In this document: positions 1-11,739 of the stretch, in pieces
How positions within the stretch are numbered: position 1 is the first letter of the stretch
Layout of the letters: every line of letters begins with the position of its first letter
Source of the DNA: Macrophomina tecta
Lineage: Eukaryota > Ascomycota > Dothideomycetes > Botryosphaeriales > Botryosphaeriaceae
DNA length: 64,000 nucleotides
Assembly (NCBI GenBank): GCA_024180945.1
Contig: JAKSGN010000003.1
Location: 868,001 to 932,000 of the forward strand
Direction of reading: 5' to 3'
Notes under the pieces: model-generated
Database searches by the model: none
The model's input: only the letters and a program-made list of their open reading frames with translations
What the model was told of the DNA's origin: nothing
Translations under genes and position numbers: made by a program

Positions 1-494
1 GGATGCGGAGCGGCGCAGCGGATGGCGCGGTTGAAGCGAAGGCGGGGAGCACGAGCTGTCGGGGCGCAGAGATCAGAGAGGAATGGATGGAATGGCCGGG
101 CCAATGAGTGCTGCATTCACGCGTGGGGAGAGGCGAGCGGTCGCGCAGCCATGTGATTCTTGGGGCGATAACGATAAGGGCGGGACGACAGTGGAGCAGG
201 CAGGCAGGATCCCCCCCCCCCCCCGGGCGGCGCGATGCGGGCAGCCGCAAAGGAAAGTCCATCAGCCCAAAGCCCCAGTCACGCCCACAGAGCCGCCCAC
301 GCCGAACCATCGCGACCCTTTCCCCGCCGTTATTCCCCAAAGCGACGTCGACCAGCGAGAAGCGCCACAGCGAGGGTGCCAGGTGCAACGAGCCCCAGAG
401 CGGAAACAAGGGACAGACGTCGACGTCGTGCCCCACTCTCATCTCACCACGCCTTTGGTCACCCGAGAAAAGCTGCCGCTGCAAACCTCCCAGC
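1..494. other. Left-edge spacer and 5' region of SDS23
   Basis: No supported gene. The stretch holds a run of 14 C at 211-224. Several overlapping open frames cross it on both strands, which fits GC-rich non-coding DNA and not competing genes. The last part is probably promoter and 5' leader of the plus-strand SDS23 gene. Confidence 0.5.
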
Positions 495-2273
495 ATGACG
501 AACCCGGGTCCGCGCTCGCCTCAGCTCATCCCCTCGTCCAACTCCAGCCCCAGCGTCTCCCACCGCCAGAGCTTTGCCGACAATTTGCGCGGCATGCCCA
601 CTTCCCCGCGCGCCTCGCGCCAGCCCTCGCTGTCGCAACAGGCCCTGCAAGATCTGCTCAACAACCCGCCCGTGGCCAAGACTCCTCAGAATGCTGCCTT
701 TCAAGGTCGTGACTGGCGTTCTGTGAAAGTCGGCGAGGTCATTGATCCAGAGCTGGTCCGCTTCGTCGAGATAGACACAAGTGTGGAGGAAGCTACGAAC
801 GTAAGTCCGTTCTGCGGGGCCCCGCCCTTTCTCCTGTGTCCTCAAGCGCTTCCGCGAATGCACATCTGACGGCAATTCATTAGACTCTGATCTCCTCGGG
901 CTCTCCCAACGTTGTCCTTCTCCGCGAAAACAAGGAGTCTCACGCTGCTATCGGCACCTTCGACTATAGTGACCTCAATGCCTACCTCCTGCTCGTAGTC
1001 GGACTCGCACGCCCTGAAGCCTCCGAGATACAATCTTTCAATGAGCTTGCCCAGAAGGGTAGGGAGGGGAAACCAATCCCGCTAAAAGATGTCAAGGACC
1101 TAGGGAAAAAGGAACCCCTTATCACTCTGCCTCACACCGCCAGCCTCACTAAGGCCGTGGAAATATTCGGCAGCGGTATCCACAGGATCATCATCGTGAA
1201 GGAACACTCATCGGACGTAATTGGTATTTTGACGCAACTGCGCTTGATGGGTTTCTTCTGGCAGAATGGTCGCAACTTTCCCTCTATTGAGCAGCTTTAC
1301 CCATCAAGCTTAAGGGAGCTGAACTTGGGCTCGCAGCAAGTGATTGCTATCAAGTAAGTCCTTCCTTACTACCGTGCCCGAACTCGTTTCTGACGCTGCA
1401 AACAGCGGCGACAAGCCTGTTACGGATGCTCTCGAACTCATGCACAACGAGGGCATCACTTCTTTACCTGTCCTGGACAATCAAAACAATGTAGTTGGAA
1501 ATATTTCCCATGTTGACGTCAGGGTACGTCAAGGTCCCAGAATGCTTTTGGCCAAATTGCTGACATACTGTTATTTTAGTTGCTGACCAAAACAACTGCC
1601 CTTCCTCTGCTCCGCTCATCATGCATTCATTTCATCTCCGTAATCCTCTCCGAACGGGGTATGAATGACGGAAAAGATTCCTTCCCAGTATTCCATGTCA
1701 CTCCTCAGTCCACACTTGCGCACACTGTTGCCAAGCTTGTCGCAACAAAGTCCCACAGGTGGGTCGAGGCAGTCTATAGAGCGTGATTGTCGGCAACTGA
1801 CTTAGATCCATAGGATGTGGATCACCACACCTCCATCTCCAGCTTCATCTGGGCCTCCCACTCCTGCTGTCACTCCTGCTCAGCCAGCATTCTCCCCGAC
1901 ATCTTCAACGATCCTTTCCCCTCCGCCAAGCGCCAATTCTAACCATAACCCCACTATCAATATACCCCCGCCTCTTGACACAAACCCCTCATCCGGAAAC
2001 CCTTCCGCATCGCCACCTTGGTCGTCTCCGCACCATTCCCTTCCGTCGCCACTCGCGGCCCCGTCGATCTCCGCATCGGCTATTCCCGGCGCTAGCCTAT
2101 CCGGGCATCTCACCGGCGTCGTCAGTCTCACGGACATATTGAATTTGTTCGCTCGAGCCAGCGGACTAAGCCCTCATGATCCAAACGAGACAAGACGTGC
2201 AAGGCGAAGGAGCTCGAGTGTGAGCGTCAGGAGCAGTTTCGACAGCAGCAGGGATATCGCGGGCAAGAGATAG
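495..2273 (+). CDS. SDS23: Sds23/Moc1-like CBS-domain protein
   Basis: Five exons by eye: 495-800, 884-1353, 1406-1523, 1580-1758 and 1814-2273, giving 510 aa. All introns are GT-AG and keep frame. Residues 1-75 are Ser/Pro-rich and disordered. CBS-type segments follow (for example [20 protein letters not shown] and [19 protein letters not shown]), then a Ser/Pro-rich insert of about 95 residues after HRMWIT, then the closing CBS strand [20 protein letters not shown] and a basic Ser-rich tail. The family (yeast Sds23/Sds24, fission yeast Sds23/Moc1) binds and restrains PP2A/PP6-type phosphatases in mitosis, septation and the glucose response, in nucleus and cytoplasm. The start at 495 fits the conserved N-terminal motif [15 protein letters not shown]. 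The family call is firm; the phosphatase role is inferred from it. Confidence 0.93.
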
Positions 2274-3262
2274 ACGTGGCGGTTCTTTGATGACGCAAAA
2301 TTTAAACTAGCATCTGTTAAGGGAATGGTTTTATTGAATGGTTTTCACTGTTGGCGGACCTTATCAGGACGGACGGCATGACGGACAAGCGCTAAAACAA
2401 CTTCTCGCCTCCAAGAGCTAATGAGGGAAAGAATAGTAAGGTGTGGCCATCAGGCAGCTTACTATTCGAGGAGAGGCTAAGCGATCTTCATGAGCTGCAA
2501 TTTCGAAGTGGGACCGCTCACGGAAAAGATTTTGATTTTTTCTATTTTCAATTATAGCAAGCGTCACGGCAGCCTTTCTTCCTCTGATCTCAGTTATCTT
2601 CCATATGACTTTATAGCATGCGATTTCTCTTTTCTCTCTGTCTTTAATGCACACATTTGTCCTTTCGTTATTTTAGTTGTAGAACGGATAAAAACTGAAG
2701 GATTAACCAGAGAATAAATGCGATTGGGCACTGATTCTTGTTCTCCATTGGGCCTGAATAGCTGGGTATACGCAACAGAAGCTGCGGGGCACGATCCAAC
2801 AGAGCAACTATGGCCGTTTCGTGTAAATGACAACTGGACCATTCTCGATAAGATCAGTTTAGTGAGGCTTCGCGTTAGAGCCTGCTGAGTCTTTGACTTC
2901 ATATCTCGCACTCATTGGATATCGTAAGTTGGTCTATCTCAGGATATCTTCCCTCCGGTATTCGCCCTGCCACCAGCCTGTTGCTGCACGCACAGCAGGA
3001 TATTGTTCCCCCGGTTCCTGAAAATTACTCTACCTCTGAGTTTCCTCCCTCCCACATCCCACGAACAAAGAAGCCCAATCAATTACGATGCATCTAGCAG
3101 GGTTAAAAGAACATACAGGCAGCAAAAAGTGACCGCAGTCAGAAAGGCATCTAAAAGCAGGGGCAGCCACTCAAGCCGGGCGCCACCATGATTCCCTCCT
3201 TTTCCGAAGAAGGGAAAAGAAAAAGACTCAAGCCTCATTTCATCCTGTCCTCTCGCGGCCGA
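2274..3262. other. Intergenic between convergent genes
   Basis: This spacer holds the 3' ends of SDS23 and of the minus-strand CRAL-TRIO gene. Only short AT-rich open frames occur. I see no RNA gene or repeat here. Confidence 0.5.
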
Positions 3263-5240
3263 TCACTTCTTGTAAAAGTTCAGCTCACCCTCCGGGCCTA
3301 GATCGCCGTTGCGATCGTACAGCGTCCGTGCCCGCAAGTACGGATCGAGCTTCCAGTAGTTCGTCCTCAGCTCCTTCGCTAGCTCCTCCCTCTCCTTCTT
3401 CAGTGCGTCGGTGTCGCTTGTGCCGCCGAGCACCCACACGGCCGTCGTCTCCTCGTACCTGCGCACGATTTCGTCGCGCTCGTGCTGCAGCTTGTCGCGG
3501 GCGGCGGCGTCCTGCATGAGCGCGTTCTCGTTGTCCTTGGGCTCGATGTACGTGTAGGTCCAGTCCTCGTCGCCGCCCATCTCCTTAGGGATGTTGGCGC
3601 GTGGCACGAATTCTGAGAGCTCGTCGGCGCCCTTGACGAAGTGGACTTTGCTGGCAACGACGGGGTCGAGCCAGCCACGGATGATAGCCCAGATGCCTGG
3701 ATGGCGGTCAGAAAAAGGCGGGGTGGGAGCTGTGTTAGGGGAGATCTTACCCTGGAAGACCCATGGTGCCTTGTAAACCAGGACGGCGCCTAGGGACTCG
3801 GGGTAGTTTGCTTCGAAGCACTTGATGATGAACTTCACGGGTGTGTAGTCCATGTTTGCCAGAGTGAAATTCGACAGATCGAAAACAAGTGTCTGCAACG
3901 TGTCAATGTTAGTATTCCCTTAACACCACCATTCACACCGATTTGGAGGCATTTCCCCCATCTCCGCCAAAATTATGCGGCCGTGGACTTACAGCAGTGT
4001 CTACAGGCGGGCTCAACATCATGCGCGCCGTCTCGATCAGGTAAACGGTGTAACGTTCCAAACTCTGTTCGCTCTGCTCCCCGGGCTTGTGCAGTCTAGC
4101 CCGCACATAGCACATGGGCCTGCCATCCTTGTCCACGCCGTGAACGAAGCTCTTGCCCATGCGCAGCTGGCTCATGAAGTCCTCGCCCTCCTTCTTCACG
4201 GCGGCATCCGCGCTCTTGCTCTGCTCGAGGGCGCCGCCCTCGCCGGCGCGCACGATGTCGTCGTCGACGTGTATCTCGGTGGCGCGCCAGCGCAGGGCCG
4301 AGATCAGCATGATCAGCGCCGCCTGCACGTCCCACTTGCGCGCACGCAGGAAGCGCAGCAGCAGTGCGTCCGGGTTGTCGTGCTTGACCATCCCCCACAG
4401 GTACGCGCGCAGCTCCTCGGGCTTTGTCTCTGCCAACGCCGCCTGGAAGGCCTTGTTCATACCGTGCTTGTCGTCCTCCAGCGACAGGTTCCCCACGTCG
4501 ACGTCGGCGGCGTTGGCTGCCGTCTCCTTCGCCGCCTTCTCGCTGTCCTTGTCCTTGTGCTTGTCGCTGCGCTTGAACAGGTGCAGCCGCTTGCTTTTCT
4601 TCCTGTCGCCCTTCCCGTCCGACTCGGCGATGGAAGACGCGGGTGTGGTGTCGGCCGTCTCGGCAGTGCCATTGGTTACGCTGCTGCCCGACTCGCCGCT
4701 GCCTGCCAGCTCTTCGAAGGGAATGCCGGTTATCTTGGCCAGCGCGATCCAAAGCTCCTTCAACTTCGCTTCCTGCTCGGCAGTGAGATTCCCCGGCCTC
4801 CCCGGAGGTATCTGGACGGACTTGTCGTCGGACATGTCGGATCGTGATTCGTGTGCGTCGTCGTTCGCGGTGGGGAGAGTGTCCTGGAGGTCGTCTCGGG
4901 CTTTTCGGTCTCCGGGAATGGTGTTCGCGACGATGACGCTGCCGGCCGCAATGCCCAAGGCTATGACGCAAAAGGTGAATCCGAGGCTACTTTTGGCGAC
5001 GGTTCGACGAGGAGTATGCGCTCTTGCGGCGTAGGCGCCGAGTCCGCTCGAGGAGAAAGGTTTGCGCGCCGACGTAGTAGCGCAGGAGTGGAGGAATGAG
5101 TGCTGAACAGGGCAGCGGCTGGTTGTGGGACGGTTAAATAGGGCAGAGAAGTTGCAGTGGACAGCAGGCGGAGCGGCGGTGGAGGTAGAAGCGCGGAAGC
5201 AAGTGCTAGTGGCTCTAGTAGAAGGTAGTCTCGAAAACAT
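3263..5240 (-). CDS. CRAL-TRIO (Sec14/Csr1-like) lipid-transfer protein, membrane-anchored
   Basis: Three exons on the minus strand: 5240-3993, 3892-3751 and 3696-3263, giving 607 aa. The N-terminus is basic and Ser/Thr-rich, and is followed by a hydrophobic segment at about residues 86-107 (SLGFTFCVIALGIAAGSVIV), suggesting an organellar or membrane anchor. A charged low-complexity linker with KDKDSEKAAKE comes next. The CRAL-TRIO-N helix bundle (ALLLRFLRARKWDVQAAL) lies near residue 285. The lipid-binding CRAL-TRIO fold spans roughly residues 350-510, with motifs FVHGVDKDGRPMCYVRARLH and SLGAVLVYKAPWVFQGIW. The tail is a charged coiled coil. Sec14-like proteins exchange phosphatidylinositol and other lipids between membranes, and the nearest family I recognise is the Csr1 group. 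Intron 2 (3750-3697, 54 nt) is in frame and stop-free, so a form retaining it is possible. Confidence 0.88.
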
Positions 5241-5916
5241 GAAAGGTCGGAGTTACATAGAAGAGCAGGAGATGACGGCGATGCAGTCTCGGATTGCGCG
5301 CCAGCCTCGGCAGGGTGTGAGACGGGTCGCCGCGGAGTGGCTGTGGCGGCGATGTGGGCTCGTGGCTCTGGGAGAAGATGTGCTCTGTGGCAGTAGCAAC
5401 TGGGCGGCAGACAGTCTGGCGGCAGCGGGCGCCCGACTTGGCCATCGTAATTAAACGCGGGCCCATTCATGTCCCAACGCTCCGCCGCATTTTAACGTCA
5501 TCACCGCGCTCCAGGGCCGTCAATTTCTTGGCCCTCCGCGGGACGCGGCAGCCACGGCTGTGGAGAAAAAGTCATTGCCGTCGCCCGCACACTTCGCAGC
5601 GGCGTCACAACAAAAGCGTATCGACCTTGCTGCCGTCAAGCTGCGTGGAAGCTTCTTACGTGCGCATGCCTCCTGTGTCAGCGCATCTGCAAGTTGTTCA
5701 TGGACCACACATGAGACAGCCGTCTGGCCAGGACTAAACACGGTCGACGATCCGGGATCCGAGAAGGGCTGCCCAGGCACGCCCGCACAGACGAAAGGGC
5801 TGTTTACTGTTTTGGCGGGGCTGCTGCGTTCGTGCAACTAACGACGACCACGCCAAAACCACACCATTCGCCTTCCCGAAATACGCAAAACTCGCATCAG
5901 ACACACACCCAAAACC
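5241..5916. promoter_or_regulatory. Divergent promoter region, CRAL-TRIO gene / DAM1
   Basis: A 676-bp spacer lies between two start codons that point away from each other, so it must hold both promoters. I see no clear TATA box, and no gene in either strand looks coding. Confidence 0.5.
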
Positions 5917-6754
5917 ATGTCCTCCTCAACCACGCCCTTACCGGCCGAGTCCTCGCACCGCCGCTCCGCCTCGCGCAACAACCCTCCCTCGCGGCCCACA
6001 ACGCCCATCCGCCCGACGTCCCGCACCTCCTTCCGCGGCAGCGCCTCGGCCGCCCACACGCCGTCGCGGCCGCAGCCCTACGCCTCCTCGCTCAATGCGA
6101 ATGCCACGCCACTCGAGAGCCTCGAGCCCGCCTTCGCCGAGCTGAGCGACAGCATGGCCGACCTGGAGGCCAACTTCATGCACCTGCAGCTGATGCACGA
6201 GTCGCTCGCCCGCTTCTCCGAGTCCTTCGCCGCTTTCCTGTACGGCCTGAACATGAACGCCTTCTGCGTCGACTTCCCCGAGGCCCCGCTGCCCGAGAGC
6301 TTCAAGCGCCAGCGTCTGCAGGAGCAGGCGCGCGAGGCCGTGGCGCGCATGAGCATGGGCGGCACTGGCGTTTCTTCGTCCCGGGCCCGCGGCGGTGGTG
6401 GGTTGGAAAGTGGCAATGAGGCTGACACCGAGGCTACCTTCATGTGAGTTTTGCTGCATATCCAGATGTTATGCTGGAGAGCTTTTGGGAGAGAAAATGA
6501 GGTCTGCGCGGCATTGGAAATCGAGTGCTAATCCTGGTCTTTGCGTGGATAGGACGACCGACACGTCATTCGTCGAGAATCCACCCTCCTCCAGAGCTCC
6601 TAGCAAGTTCCAGACTCCGGCGCCGTCGAGGACCACGAGAGGCGGCATGCGCGGTGGCGCTTCTGGCATTGCCAGAGGCAGGGGTAGAGGAGGTATTCCT
6701 CGGGCCGGTGGAATCCCCCGAGGAATCGGTAGAGCACGCGGCGGACGGGGTTGA
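5917..6754 (+). CDS. DAM1: DASH complex subunit Dam1
   Basis: Two exons, 5917-6443 and 6553-6754, give 242 aa; the 109-nt intron is GTGAGT...TAG. A Ser/Pro/Arg-rich N-terminus (about 65 residues) precedes the conserved Dam1 helical core: ATPLESLEPAFAELSDSMAD, then LEANFMHLQLMHESLARFSE, then FAAFLYGLNMNAFCVDFPEA. The second exon encodes an Arg/Gly-rich tail (GGMRGGASGIARGRGRGG). Dam1 belongs to the ten-subunit DASH/Dam1 ring, which couples kinetochores to dynamic microtubule plus ends and is an Aurora B target. The length lies between fission yeast (shorter) and budding yeast (longer) versions. The RGG-like tail is notable because such tails often bind RNA or are arginine-methylated; its meaning here is unknown. 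Confidence 0.9.
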
Positions 6755-7613
6755 ACGGTGATTCAAGGCCGAGTCAAGCGATAACCCAGAAAAAAAAACC
6801 CTCCAGGCACCAACAATCTCCCGGCGAGGCTGCAATGCCTGGCTCGGATTAGTGAACTGGCCCGAGATGATATGGCCATCACCAGGGTGTTTCCAAAGCT
6901 TCAGGGCCCGGATCAGCTATTGGAGCGGACATATTCGGCGGCGGACCGGCAATGACAGCCAGAGTCAGTTATTTACCTGGCGATGACACACAGCTGCGTC
7001 AATCTTGCAGTAGCAGGGGACGAATAGAGGCACATAGGTCAAACAACAGAAAGATACCCAATGAGATGAGACGATGGTCCGTATTTTGAGTTTTTCAATC
7101 CTTTCTTCCATTGGTTCCTAGAATGACACAATGCCGCATCCCATCCCCATCCTTCTAGGCAATAAGGGTATTAAGGGAAGCGGCCCGCAGGCGCTTCCCG
7201 CACCGGATCGAACAACCAAGAGACCCTTTACAACGCCAAGAGCCGCCCTCAAAATGCAAAAGCTCTGCTGTGCTAAGTGGTATCGCAAAACAAGGGGGCA
7301 ATCAAAAGAGCAGCAATGCGACCATAGTCATTGCTGTCAAGGAAAGTACTGAAGAAATAAAGAATGCGCGCGGAGATCAGACGACAGCTTTGCCGGGCGC
7401 GGGCCGAGCACGCTTGCGTTCGGGGCCGAAGTGCTCGGCGAGCTGGGCCGAGCGGCATCCGAGAACAACCGAAGCAGCCCAGCTGGCACTTCGCACTGGG
7501 CGAGGTTTTTCATATTCGTTTTTGTTCTCGTCTAATATTCGTGAAGGGGTATCATTTGCGCGCGTTATTAATCGCAGGGATAGAGAGACAAAGAGCAGAC
7601 ACTTTTTTCTGCT
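6755..7613. other. Intergenic between convergent genes
   Basis: Holds the 3' ends of DAM1 and of the minus-strand YTP1-like gene. I see no supported gene, RNA gene or repeat. Confidence 0.5.
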
Positions 7614-9552
7614 TTATGCCAGAGAAGCGCCGGCGCCGTGCTTGGGCACAGACCACGAGCCATGCTCGCGGCGGAAGGCCCAGCCTTTCAGCGCAATGGT
7701 GACAACGGTCCAGGCCATGATCAGCGCGGTCAGGCCGACGGTGAGGACGAAGGTGAACATGGCATCCAGCTCCATGGATTCCAAGGCGGCCACGGTGTCC
7801 TTGTTGCTTACCATGAAGGTGATGCCGCCCGCGACGAGGCAGAACGAGGCGATGATCTCGGACGGCGGCCTGGCGGGCAGGAAAGATGTCGGCGGAGACA
7901 GGTAGAGCAGGATGTAGGTAACAGCGCGAGCCATGGCGAAGCCGACGAACATGTTCCCCCACTGCTTGTGAACCATGCTGGAGAGCATCGAGGCCTGGTG
8001 GTGGGAGCCCATCATGCTGCCGAGGAGGAGGATGACGAGGGCCGGCATCGGGTTCAAGGAGACGCGGTAGGTCTTCGGTTTCTCCCATTTCTCGTCGGCA
8101 GCGTCCGAACGGAAGTCGCGGTTGCTCACGATCGAGGCGTTGAGGAATTCGCGGATCTTCTTGGACTCGATGAGTATACCGAGCTGTTGGGCTGATTAGA
8201 ATGCGTGTTCCTACCAACTCACGTGAGTGTAAAAACTTACAGCGCCACCGCCAAAGAACATGACGGAAATTGAAACATGCTCGAGGTCCTGCGCGGTCCA
8301 TGCATCTCCCCAAGCAGCCAGGTGTTCCAAGAAGACGTTGGAAGCACCGTACAGGAAGATGACAAAAGACTCGGTGAACTCTGCGCTGGGAATGCGAGAT
8401 TTCCAGCGACCAACGAGCTCCTGGCCGGGCTTGACGTTCCACGCCCAGCCAAAGTCGGCGAAACAGCCCATCCAGCGGCCGAGAGTCAGCAGACCGTACC
8501 AGAAGAAGATTGCGCCCTTAACGTAGTGAGCCAGAATATTGAAGACGTGGTTTCCGCGCTGTAGACTCGATCAGCTACGTTAGGATACAAGAAATCGCAG
8601 ATACTCACAGATATGCCGCCAATGGTGGCAGTTCCCATGATGATGAGCACGAAACCGAGAAGCAAGATGGTCCTCTCGATCAGGACATACAAGAAGCGCA
8701 GAACTTTAAGCGAGCGGCCCGCAGCGAAACGCGGGACGAGGCGAGACATCAAGCGATCCAGGCGGTTGTTCTGCAGGAAGCCACGCTTCTCCTCAAAACC
8801 AACCTCGTCCTCGAAGTCGGTATCCTGGTACGGGCTGGCAATTTGCTCGGACTCGGCGCTCGGGGAGCGAGAGTGGCCGAAGAGAGAAGACGAGTTCCTC
8901 TCAGTTCCCTGGCCAGAGTCGTGCGAGTATCTGGGCTGGTCGGAAGAGGCCTGCTGAAGGCGCTGGTAACGCGCCATGACGGCCGCCGAGAGGGGCTGCC
9001 GGGCCTCGCCCAGGGCCTTGCTGCGGTGCGCGTAGAAGTTTACGAGACCCAGGAAAGCCCAGATAGCGGTGATGAAGAAGAGAGGCCATCGCAACTTGTC
9101 GTACGCGTTGTTCGGGTAGAGGTCAGGCGTCTTCGCGTTGTAGACGATGCTGACGAACAGGGTAAGAGCTTGCGAGGCAAGGAAGAAGAGCTGGGCGGGC
9201 ACCGTGAGGCGCGAGCGCGCAACGCTGAGCATCACAACTGCGGCATGGTTAGTCCAGCGCGAGCAATGAATTGGTAACTGTAATCTAGCTGCGCACCTGG
9301 CGGAGCAATGACAACCCAAGTGATCACCGTAAGGGCGACGTAAGTCCAGAGCAACCCAACGTTTTCCGTGTAGCTGAAATAGCTCATCGGCCACCCCTCC
9401 TGCCCGACCACGTTCGCTTCAGTGACGGGCTCATGCTCCGTGTTGCCGTGCTCGGCCATGTCCATGGCGTGGTCATCGCCGTGCGCAGAAGCCAAGGGGA
9501 GCGTTTGGAGGAGCGCGGCCGCAGCGGCCAGGGCAAGTGCTTGCGTCCGCAT
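7614..9552 (-). CDS. YTP1: YTP1-like multi-pass membrane protein
   Basis: Four exons on the minus strand: 9552-9297, 9237-8609, 8558-8241 and 8183-7614, giving 590 aa. A signal peptide is visible at residues 1-23 (ALALAAAAALLQTLPLASAH), followed by a His/Asp/Met-rich stretch (HGDDHAMDMAEHGNTEHEP). Several hydrophobic helices follow (for example GLLWTYVALTVITWVVIAPP and LYVLIERTILLLGFVLIIMG). A charged loop carries DTDFEDEVGFEEKRGF. The C-terminal Ytp1 domain includes LLTLGRWMGCFADFGWAWNV and ESFVIFLYGASNVFLEHLAA. The family is widespread in fungi and its biochemical role is unsettled; older work noted some similarity to respiratory-chain membrane proteins. The His/Met-rich luminal segment could bind metal, which is inference only. 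The neighbours give no functional hint. Confidence 0.85.
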
Positions 9553-11694
9553 TCAGAAGAGCGCGTCCGGAGGGGGGCGAGGAAGGGATTGGAGTGGAAC
9601 AAATGGGGGGCGGAGCCGCAGGAGAGATGCGACGCGGGAAAGACGGGCCTCTGTTTACGCGCGCGCGCGCTCAGGGGATTATAAAATGCGACCGCGAGGT
9701 TAGAGTGACGTCTTGGGGGAAAGGTAAGAGCACGGATAGACGCTAGCCACAGCGTGAGAGCGCAGTGACGCTCTTAAGAGCTAGCAGCGTGCGAGGCGGC
9801 AATATCGGCATCGGGCATGTGTCAGCAGTCTTCGCAGAAGGGCACAAATCGGGCGGACAAGGTCTTGCAGAGGAAGTTTCTCGACAATGACGTGTGAAGC
9901 GGGCGGCGGCCGCTGGTCGCGCTAGGCTCCGAGGTATCCGAGGCCAGCCCTGCCGGGCCTCTAGCCTCAGCCTTCAAGACCCCGCCGAGCCCGCAGCAAC
10001 ACCAGAGAGGCGCCGTCTCAGCGCGCCTGACAGTCGTGCCACTGCCATCCACCCGTCGCGTGATGCGCCGGGGCGTGCAGCCGCAAGCGAAGGCGGCAGC
10101 GGTGGCAGCCCCTCAGCAAACACCAATCAATCGTCAATCAGCAGCCAACGGGCGCTTGCGGCATGCCGAAGCCCGCCGCCAAGGGATCAGCGCCGCCCAG
10201 ACCTTTGCGGGAGAGCGTCACGGACTTATGCAGAGCTCCATCGCTACCGTCCGACCAAAGCTTGGCACAGGTCAGCATTTCAAAGACAGCCAGCTCAGAG
10301 CAGCGGTCAGCCAGCACTCCCTCCAGGCAGCCGCGCTGGGCGGTCAATGGTGCTGTCGCTGCCGCCGACGCTGTCGGACGCCCGTTGCCGCCCGACCTCG
10401 CGCCCGTGCCTGGCACTGCTCTGCCTGCGCGTCGCGACGACCGTGGCTGCTGCAGGGTGCAGACGCGCGCGAACGGCCCGGCGGCCGAAGCTCGCACGAA
10501 AGCGAGCACTGGCGCTTCTCGTCCTAACGCCGAGCGCATTCTGGGGTAGCAGTCAGCATTTGTGAGTCATGTGGCGCGCTGTCGTGCTTGGTGCGCGATG
10601 CATACCGGCCGTTGTCGGCCACGCTGGACTGCCGTGCGCGAAGATCAGATAATCCTTGCAGCCGCCCCGGTCAGCCTGCAGCCAGGAAGCTTAAACCGTC
10701 GTCCCGCAGCCAGCGCAGCCTGCCTGCCTGCCTGCCGTGCAAATCTCACCTGTCCCGGCTGGCACGCGGGGGCAGCAGTCCTGAGATAGCGGCTGTCAGT
10801 CAGATACACCCCGTCCACAGCGAACCCGAAGGAAGCGCGATGGTCAGCCCGACTTTCCGAGTTGGTTGCTGCCGGATGTCGGATGGAAGTGGTCCCTGGG
10901 TTGCACACATCGAGCCCGTCGCCCGCAATCTGGCAATCAAGAGATCGCCAAGCCTCGCGGAGCATGGCCTCTTGCTGCGAGACCCATCTGCCTCGCGCGA
11001 CGCTTGCTGCTTCGGGCCTCCACGTCCGCTTCCAACTGCTTCCCGGTCGCTGCCGTCGACATCCGCGCCGTCTTGGATACCGCCTCTCCAAACCACCTTC
11101 CCCGCCGACCGCATTCATCGATCCCTTTTGCTCACCTGACGGCGATCGCTCGCTGCCAATGTTGCCTTTCCCATCTTCTGATGCTCCGTGGCTGCTCCAA
11201 GACACGGTACCTCGATTTCCCGAATCCCGGTCCTTTTGGAGCCCGCGGGCACCGAGACCATCCACAAATCCGCCCATCCCCTCCAGCGATCGGACGAACC
11301 ACTTTCGCTTCCACTTTTCCCGTCCCGCGGCCTTTTCCCGGCCGTCAAATTCGGCATAGTCGCCGCATTTCCTGTCCAGACTTTGCACCGCGGCAGCGCC
11401 TGCGGTAAGCAACGACCAAGCACTCGAGCATCTGTTTTCTATGTTCTCCGAGTGCAATCTTTACCCTTGTTCGCTGAGCCAACCTCGTAGCCTTGAAGTC
11501 TCTCGGTGCCTGACCCGCATCATGACTTCCATCGACCTTCAGATAAAAGGGAGACTTGCCATGTCCGCTCTGATGTCTGTTTGCGCTTCCGCACTCACTG
11601 GGCCCGGTCGGCGCTCGCTTGTTCCCGTATTCCCACCACGCTCCACCAACACGGCCGCCGACGATACCCCCTTTCAACCTCCACACCAAACGAC
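9553..11694. other. GC-rich intergenic stretch, no supported gene
   Basis: The first part is the promoter side of the YTP1-like gene. From about 9.9 to 11.5 kb the sequence is GC-rich and stop-poor, so overlapping open frames appear on both strands at once (for example 9894-10565 plus and 10645-11457 minus). Their products are Arg/Pro/Ala/Ser-rich with no recognisable domain, so I treat them as composition effects. Confidence 0.5.
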
Positions 11695-11703
11695 AAAAAA
11701 AAA
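11695..11703 (-). terminator. Pol III T-run downstream of tRNA-Ala
   Basis: Nine consecutive A on the plus strand, hence T9 in the minus-strand transcript, lie 37 nt past the last base of the tRNA-Ala gene. This fits a Pol III terminator. Confidence 0.6.
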
Positions 11704-11739
11704 TATGGGAATACACTGGAATCTAACCAGATAGATTGC

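Noticed and set aside
10645..11457. Minus-strand open frame of 270 residues
   Set aside because: Three plus-strand frames of similar length overlap it, none with a known motif.
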